The notes under the pieces were generated by a model. That model was given only the letters and a program-made list of their open reading frames with translations, was not told where the DNA came from and ran no database searches. From NCBI RefSeq assembly GCF_000425585.1, contig NZ_KE384401.1:62001-126000 (forward strand): a stretch of DNA of 64,000 bases, given 5' to 3'. The stretch is from Terrimonas ferruginea DSM 30193. Its GTDB lineage: Bacteria; Bacteroidota; Bacteroidia; Chitinophagales; Chitinophagaceae. The position numbers and the translations under genes were made by a program. This document shows positions 60,280 to 64,000 of the stretch, piece by piece. How positions within the stretch are numbered: position 1 is the stretch's first letter; every line of letters begins with the position of its first letter.

Positions 60280-60303
60280 ATTGTTGGTATTAATACCAAC
60301 AAT
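60280..60303. promoter_or_regulatory. Perfect 24-bp palindrome
   Basis: ATTGTTGGTATT followed by AATACCAACAAT: every base is matched with no spacer. Absence of a loop argues against an RNA hairpin and for a binding site of a dimeric protein. It lies 237 bases upstream of the small barrel gene start and 71 bases beyond the pentapeptide gene stop. Confidence 0.55.
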
Positions 60304-60335
60304 ATTAAGCAGTTTCCCTTTTACCGTTTACCTTA

Positions 60336-60364
60336 GGCCGAAGCTTCGGCCCGGAGTGTCGGGC
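60336..60364. repeat. Nested GC-rich hairpins of the GGCCGAAnnTTCGGCC family
   Basis: GGCCGAAGCTTCGGCC (60336-60351) is a perfect 16-base palindrome. It overlaps GGCCC...GGGCC (60348-60352 with 60360-60364). This is the same family as the hairpins at 14161-14226 and 59412-59431. It could serve as a terminator for the leftward pentapeptide gene. Confidence 0.75.
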
Positions 60365-60373
60365 CTTCTACCT

Positions 60374-60955
60374 TCAACCTTCTATCTCCAGCTCATACTT
60401 ATCCAGCAACTGCAATGCACCCCCGGCACTGAACCTTGCTTTTTTCATTTTATTGATCTCGGGATTGATGGAGAACAGCGTCGCTGTGCGGAAATCGGTT
60501 TTTTCCAATACCGTATTTTCAAACCGGGCACCGGATAATGTCGTTTGTGAAAAGATGGCCGCAGTGAGGTCCGCCCCCGTAAAATCAACTTCCTGCAATG
60601 TGCAGTTGCGCCAGGAGGTCTTTTTCATTTTTCTGTTACTGAACGAGGAGAAGTTCAGCGTGCAATGCTCAAAGTCGACCTCAAATAAAAACTCGCTGCA
60701 GGTATCAAACAACAACCCCATTAACTTGCAATCTTTGAATTTGATGTTCTTGAATGCGGTTTGCAGCAGTTTCGCATTGCTCAGGTTGCAGTGGTCGAAC
60801 CGGCAATCGGCGAAATGAATTTCCGACATATCCGTGTTGTCGAACTGACAATGCACAAAGCGGCAGTTGTCATACTCCGCCCTGGGTAGCCGGTTCTGAC
60901 GGAAATCCTGTTTTTCGAATACCCTGTCTTCCACATAAGAGCGATCCATAGCCAT
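60374..60955 (-). CDS. Pentapeptide repeat protein
   Basis: A 193-residue protein made almost wholly of A(D/N)(L/F)xx-type units (for example FADCRFDHCNLSNAKLLQTAF and DFTGADLTAAIF), which form a four-sided right-handed beta-helix. Length and Cys/Phe-rich units resemble the Qnr/McbG class that protects DNA gyrase, but similarity in repeat pattern alone does not prove that role. It starts 24 bases after the DPP-IV-type peptidase gene, so the two are probably one operon. Confidence 0.87.
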   Translation of the reverse strand: MAMDRSYVEDRVFEKQDFRQNRLPRAEYDNCRFVHCQFDNTDMSEIHFADCRFDHCNLSNAKLLQTAFKNIKFKDCKLMGLLFDTCSEFLFEVDFEHCTLNFSSFSNRKMKKTSWRNCTLQEVDFTGADLTAAIFSQTTLSGARFENTVLEKTDFRTATLFSINPEINKMKKARFSAGGALQLLDKYELEIEG

Positions 60956-60979
60956 TTTCTTTGGTATAAAACTACAGAC

Positions 60980-63037
60980 TTACTTTAAAAAATCAGGGAT
61001 AGGTTTGTTTAACAGGTAGCGGTAATAAAAACGGGCTGTTTCATTTTTATTGTGCAGCCACTTATCCCCCCGGAAACCATGACCCTGGCCGGGATAAAAC
61101 GACAGCTCAAAGTGTTTTCCGAGGTTCTGTAAGGTATCGGCAACCTGCAATACATGTTGCGGATGAACGTTGTCGTCGGCCGTGCCGTGTACGATACGCA
61201 GGAAACCTTTGTAGCGGTGCGCGTAATGTTCCACCGCAGTGATCTTGTACCCTTCGGGGTTTTCCTCCGGCGAATCCATGTAACGTTCGGTGTAATGGGT
61301 GTCGTAAAGTTTCCAGTTTGTATTGGGCCAGTGTGAAAGTCCGTAGTTGAATACATCGGCGCCATAGGTCAATGCCATACAGGTCATGTAACCGCCAAAA
61401 CTATAACCCATAATGGCCAGTTTTGACGTATCGGCCCAGGATTGTTGTTTAAGCCATCGTCCTACTGCCATGAAATCTTCGATTTCCATGATGCCGGTCC
61501 GGCGATGAATTTCATCCATTCCTTTTTTTCCAAAATGGCCACTGCTGCGGTTGTCGGCCGTTACCTGTATCATGCCCTCCTGCGCCCACCAGATATCGGC
61601 GAGCGGTGTATTCCATTCGTCATATACTTTGCCTGCATTGGGGCCGCCATAGACATACAACATCATCGGATATTTTTTAGCGCTGTCAAACCCGATCGGG
61701 TAGGTGATCACAACGGGCAGCTCATATTTGCCATCCGTAGTTTTAACGCGGTTAAAGGTTTTCCCGGGCAACGCATAGTTGTCGAAATCGGCCCCTTTGG
61801 CATTGCCAAGTTCCCGTACGGTCTTTCCCTGGAAATCCAGCACTACCAACTGATCGGGTGTATGAATATTAGAACGTTTTACAACGATGTATTTATTGGA
61901 AGGAGAAAAATACACATCCTGTAAATTATAGTCACCTTGCGTTACGCGACGGAGATTTTTTCCATCTGATTTCATTTCATAGATGTCAGTGCGGGCAGAG
62001 TTTTCTTTGCGGGCAGTGAACCACAACAGGTTCTTCTTCGGGTCTGTTTTGATGACAAATCCGCAACTGTAGTCTCCACTGGTCAGTTGCCTGATCTCAC
62101 GGCCGTTCATCTCATGTAAATAAAAATGAGGCCATCCCGAACGATAGGAACGCAATATGAAATGTTTGCCGTCTTCCAGGAAGCGAACGTTAACGCCTTC
62201 GCCGATGGCCACCCATGTAGGTTGCTTTTCATCATATACTTCGCGTTTACTACCGCTCAGCGGATCTACGGCGTATAGTTTTAAATTGTTCTGCGCACGG
62301 TTAAGCCATTTTACCCACAACTGATTATCGGGGGCAAAAAACGGGATACCGAAATACTGATCATCGTTCTCCCTGAAATCGGCCCAGGTTATTTTGGATG
62401 TGGCAACTTCCACAATGCCGATGCGAACCCGCGGGTTGTGGTCGCCGGGCTGGGGGAAACGTTGTTTTTGCCAGTTACCTGTTTTGCCTGGTGACTGATA
62501 GAGCATGAAAACCGGAACATTTGATTCATCAAAACGCATGAATGCGAGATAACGCCCGTCCTCGCTCCACCATACACAGGCAGTCTTTCTACCCGTGATC
62601 TCTTCTTCATAAACCCATGAGGCAACGCCATTCAGCAACGAATCATTGCCGTCCCGCGTAATGCGTTGTTCTGTGCCCGTCTGCTGATTGCGCATATACA
62701 GGTCATTTTTTCTTATAACCGCTGCCCGGTCGCCCGATGGCGACGGCACATAGTATTGTGCGTCTTTAGGAGCGCTGACAGAGGATTGGGTAGCCGGCTC
62801 ATTGTATGCGCTGCGGTTGCCAGAGGCAACGTGCACGATAAACTGTTTGCCTTTTTCTTTGATCAGCATACTATCATCGCCCAACCATTTTACGAAAGAT
62901 GGAACCTCTTTGTATATGGCATTCGGCTGACTTTTGAAAGTCTGCTCATACGAAAGTCGTTTTGATTGTCCGTATGAAGACAAAATTCCGATAGCCATCA
63001 GTGTGAGCGCACACCGGCGGAGTTGTTTTCCTTTCAT
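60980..63037 (-). CDS. S9 family prolyl dipeptidyl peptidase (DPP-IV type)
   Basis: Exported serine peptidase that removes Xaa-Pro dipeptides. It has 685 residues from the ATG at 63037. A signal peptide ends near SSYG (about residue 23). An eight-bladed propeller region (about 40-440) precedes the alpha/beta-hydrolase domain with Ser546 in GYSFGGY, Asp621 in HGTADDNVH and His653 in GQGHGF. The motif YEEEI in the propeller matches the Glu pair that binds the peptide N-terminus. An upstream extension of the frame is rejected because an exact TATCTTTG element lies inside it. Confidence 0.93.
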   Translation of the reverse strand: MKGKQLRRCALTLMAIGILSSYGQSKRLSYEQTFKSQPNAIYKEVPSFVKWLGDDSMLIKEKGKQFIVHVASGNRSAYNEPATQSSVSAPKDAQYYVPSPSGDRAAVIRKNDLYMRNQQTGTEQRITRDGNDSLLNGVASWVYEEEITGRKTACVWWSEDGRYLAFMRFDESNVPVFMLYQSPGKTGNWQKQRFPQPGDHNPRVRIGIVEVATSKITWADFRENDDQYFGIPFFAPDNQLWVKWLNRAQNNLKLYAVDPLSGSKREVYDEKQPTWVAIGEGVNVRFLEDGKHFILRSYRSGWPHFYLHEMNGREIRQLTSGDYSCGFVIKTDPKKNLLWFTARKENSARTDIYEMKSDGKNLRRVTQGDYNLQDVYFSPSNKYIVVKRSNIHTPDQLVVLDFQGKTVRELGNAKGADFDNYALPGKTFNRVKTTDGKYELPVVITYPIGFDSAKKYPMMLYVYGGPNAGKVYDEWNTPLADIWWAQEGMIQVTADNRSSGHFGKKGMDEIHRRTGIMEIEDFMAVGRWLKQQSWADTSKLAIMGYSFGGYMTCMALTYGADVFNYGLSHWPNTNWKLYDTHYTERYMDSPEENPEGYKITAVEHYAHRYKGFLRIVHGTADDNVHPQHVLQVADTLQNLGKHFELSFYPGQGHGFRGDKWLHNKNETARFYYRYLLNKPIPDFLK

Positions 63038-63075
63038 AAATAAAAGCGAAGTGATGTTTGTCTGAAGATCAGGAT

Positions 63076-63083
63076 CAAAGATA
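63076..63083 (-). promoter_or_regulatory. -7 promoter element of the peptidase / pentapeptide operon
   Basis: Exact TATCTTTG on the minus strand, 38 bases before the ATG at 63037. It sets that start. Confidence 0.6.
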
Positions 63084-63176
63084 GACTGCAAAGCGAAGCA
63101 GTAGTTTACAAAAGGCTTAACGACCATTTATTCCGTCATATTGCCCGGGCAATAAAATTGACAGACCTGCGTACTG

Positions 63177-64000
63177 TCAACCGCATGCTTTTATTTTCTT
63201 TTCGAGGAAGCGCTGATCGACGGGGGACTGGGCCAGCGATTTGGCCAGCAGGTAGGCGTTTGCAGCGTCGGCGTATAAACCCGCGCGCTGAAGGAGATGG
63301 CCTCTGGCGGCTTCGAGCAGGAAGCCGGGAATTTGATGGAGAGAAGCTGTGCTGTTCAATTCGTGCAGGCAATCTGTCGGATCCGAATAATAACTTTCCG
63401 CAATGATGCGATTGAGGATAAGTGAAGCATCTTCCGGATGCAATTCTTCCAATTGACGGTAAAGCATTACGATGGATGGCCAATCGGTGTCTTGGAACAT
63501 TTTTGCGCAGCAGTGAATAGAGGAAATCAGCGCTTCGAAATGATAACGGCTGATTTGCCTGCCCTGAGTGGCTTTGCGCAAATAGGAGAATCCTTCGGTG
63601 ATCATACGCTGATCCCACAAGTCGCGGTTTTGTTCTTCGAGCGATAACCATTCGCCTGCATCTGTTAGCCTTGCCGGAAACCTGGATAACGTGAGAAACT
63701 GCAGCGCCAGCAAGGCGGCAGTTTGTTCACGGTTGATGGTGACGGTGTCAAATACAATGCGCGTCAACCGTATCGCTTCGTAACAAAGATCGGGATCGAT
63801 GCCTTTTGCTTTTCTCGTAGTCTTGTAACCTTCGTTGAAGAGTAAATAAAGAATGGTGAGTACAAGCGGTAAACGGTCGCCGTCGATCGGGGAGGCCTGT
63901 GTGAGCTGTTGCAGTGGTTGTTGCCGGAGTAAAGCCTTGCTGCGTGTCAGGCTTTTTTTGACCGCCTCCTGTTGCATGCGCAATGCGTTGGCTATTTCGG
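63177..64000 (-). CDS. ECF sigma factor with a DUF6596 domain (5' end cut by window edge)
   Basis: The last 274 residues of an RNA polymerase sigma factor. The edge cuts inside region 4 (EIANALRMQQEAVKKSLTRSKALL, a helix-turn-helix). The C-terminal extension with LYLLFNEGYKTTRKAKG is the DUF6596 domain that defines the ECF42-like group. Such sigma factors usually lie beside a YCII/DGPF-type protein gene; if so here, it would be beyond the window. The extension, rather than an anti-sigma factor, is thought to control activity. Confidence 0.9.
   Translation of the reverse strand, partial: EIANALRMQQEAVKKSLTRSKALLRQQPLQQLTQASPIDGDRLPLVLTILYLLFNEGYKTTRKAKGIDPDLCYEAIRLTRIVFDTVTINREQTAALLALQFLTLSRFPARLTDAGEWLSLEEQNRDLWDQRMITEGFSYLRKATQGRQISRYHFEALISSIHCCAKMFQDTDWPSIVMLYRQLEELHPEDASLILNRIIAESYYSDPTDCLHELNSTASLHQIPGFLLEAARGHLLQRAGLYADAANAYLLAKSLAQSPVDQRFLEKKIKACG

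Larger units (their letters stand above)
60044..60373. other. Gene-free 330-base gap made largely of repeats and palindromes
   Basis: No credible gene is seen. The gap holds the upstream region of the barrel gene (with a TATCTTCG word on the minus strand near 60055), a heptad repeat with an inserted hairpin (60108-60176), a T-rich stretch near 60190, a perfect 24-bp palindrome (60280-60303) and nested GC-rich hairpins (60336-60364). Confidence 0.7.

Overview
The window is a 64 kb stretch of a Bacteroidota chromosome, most likely from the class Chitinophagia (Chitinophagaceae-like). Several things in the sequence point there: -7 promoter elements of the form TAnnTTTG, almost no Shine-Dalgarno sequences, a SusC/SusD pair, a type IX secretion sorting tail, gliding gene gldC, the lipidated TamA homologue TamL, and Bacteroidota-restricted families (DUF4290, DUF6089). 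I see no rRNA, tRNA, transposase, prophage or CRISPR. Both edges cut genes: rnhB on the left and an ECF sigma factor on the right.

Layout. 1-6.4 kb: rnhB, heme A synthase, a membrane patatin-like protein, and a leftward fabH / lipoprotein / lipid-kinase operon. 6.6-16.3 kb: the tamB-tamL pair, a DUF4290 protein and a T9SS cargo protein. 16.5-19.0 kb: glycosyltransferase, gldC, a yqeY-like gene and cvpA. 19.2-33.2 kb: a fatty-acid hydroxylase, a hydrolase, then the envelope block CBS protein, single-POTRA barrel protein, nadK, DUF6089, uppS, bamA, two ompH/skp genes, a TPR protein and murI. 33.4-35.4 kb: rpmH, rnpA, yidD, a small lipoprotein and sodB. 35.6-40.9 kb: susC, susD and a small lipoprotein. 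41-49.5 kb: tadA, aldehyde dehydrogenase, a peroxidase, an SMR exporter, a membrane MutS-like ATPase, dusB, a CPBP protease, cdsA and psd. 49.5-54.4 kb: an unknown EF-hand-like protein, then a five-gene cluster around an MbnP-like copper protein and a diheme peroxidase. 54.4-64 kb: a multi-PAS kinase, an AraC / NAD(P)-binding / DUF1772 group, a small barrel protein, a pentapeptide-repeat protein, a DPP-IV-type peptidase and the sigma factor.

The main theme is envelope biogenesis. Three Omp85-type proteins (TamL, BamA and a single-POTRA relative), TamB, two Skp-like chaperones, UppS, MurI, CdsA, Psd, FabH and YidD all lie within about 45 kb.

Two things stand out. (1) The leftward cluster at 50.5-54.4 kb pairs an MbnP-like lipoprotein with a diheme peroxidase. 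It adds three uncharacterised exported proteins with Cys/His motifs, and is a candidate copper-handling system. Its first gene appears to be translated from a leaderless TTG. (2) A series of low-complexity intergenic repeats, built from heptads such as GTSAATN, from TAAGTAATAAG-like or GTGGAAAT-like words and from nested GGCCGAAnnTTCGGCC hairpins, sits at gene 3' ends. They often begin in or directly at the stop codon and fold into long hairpins.
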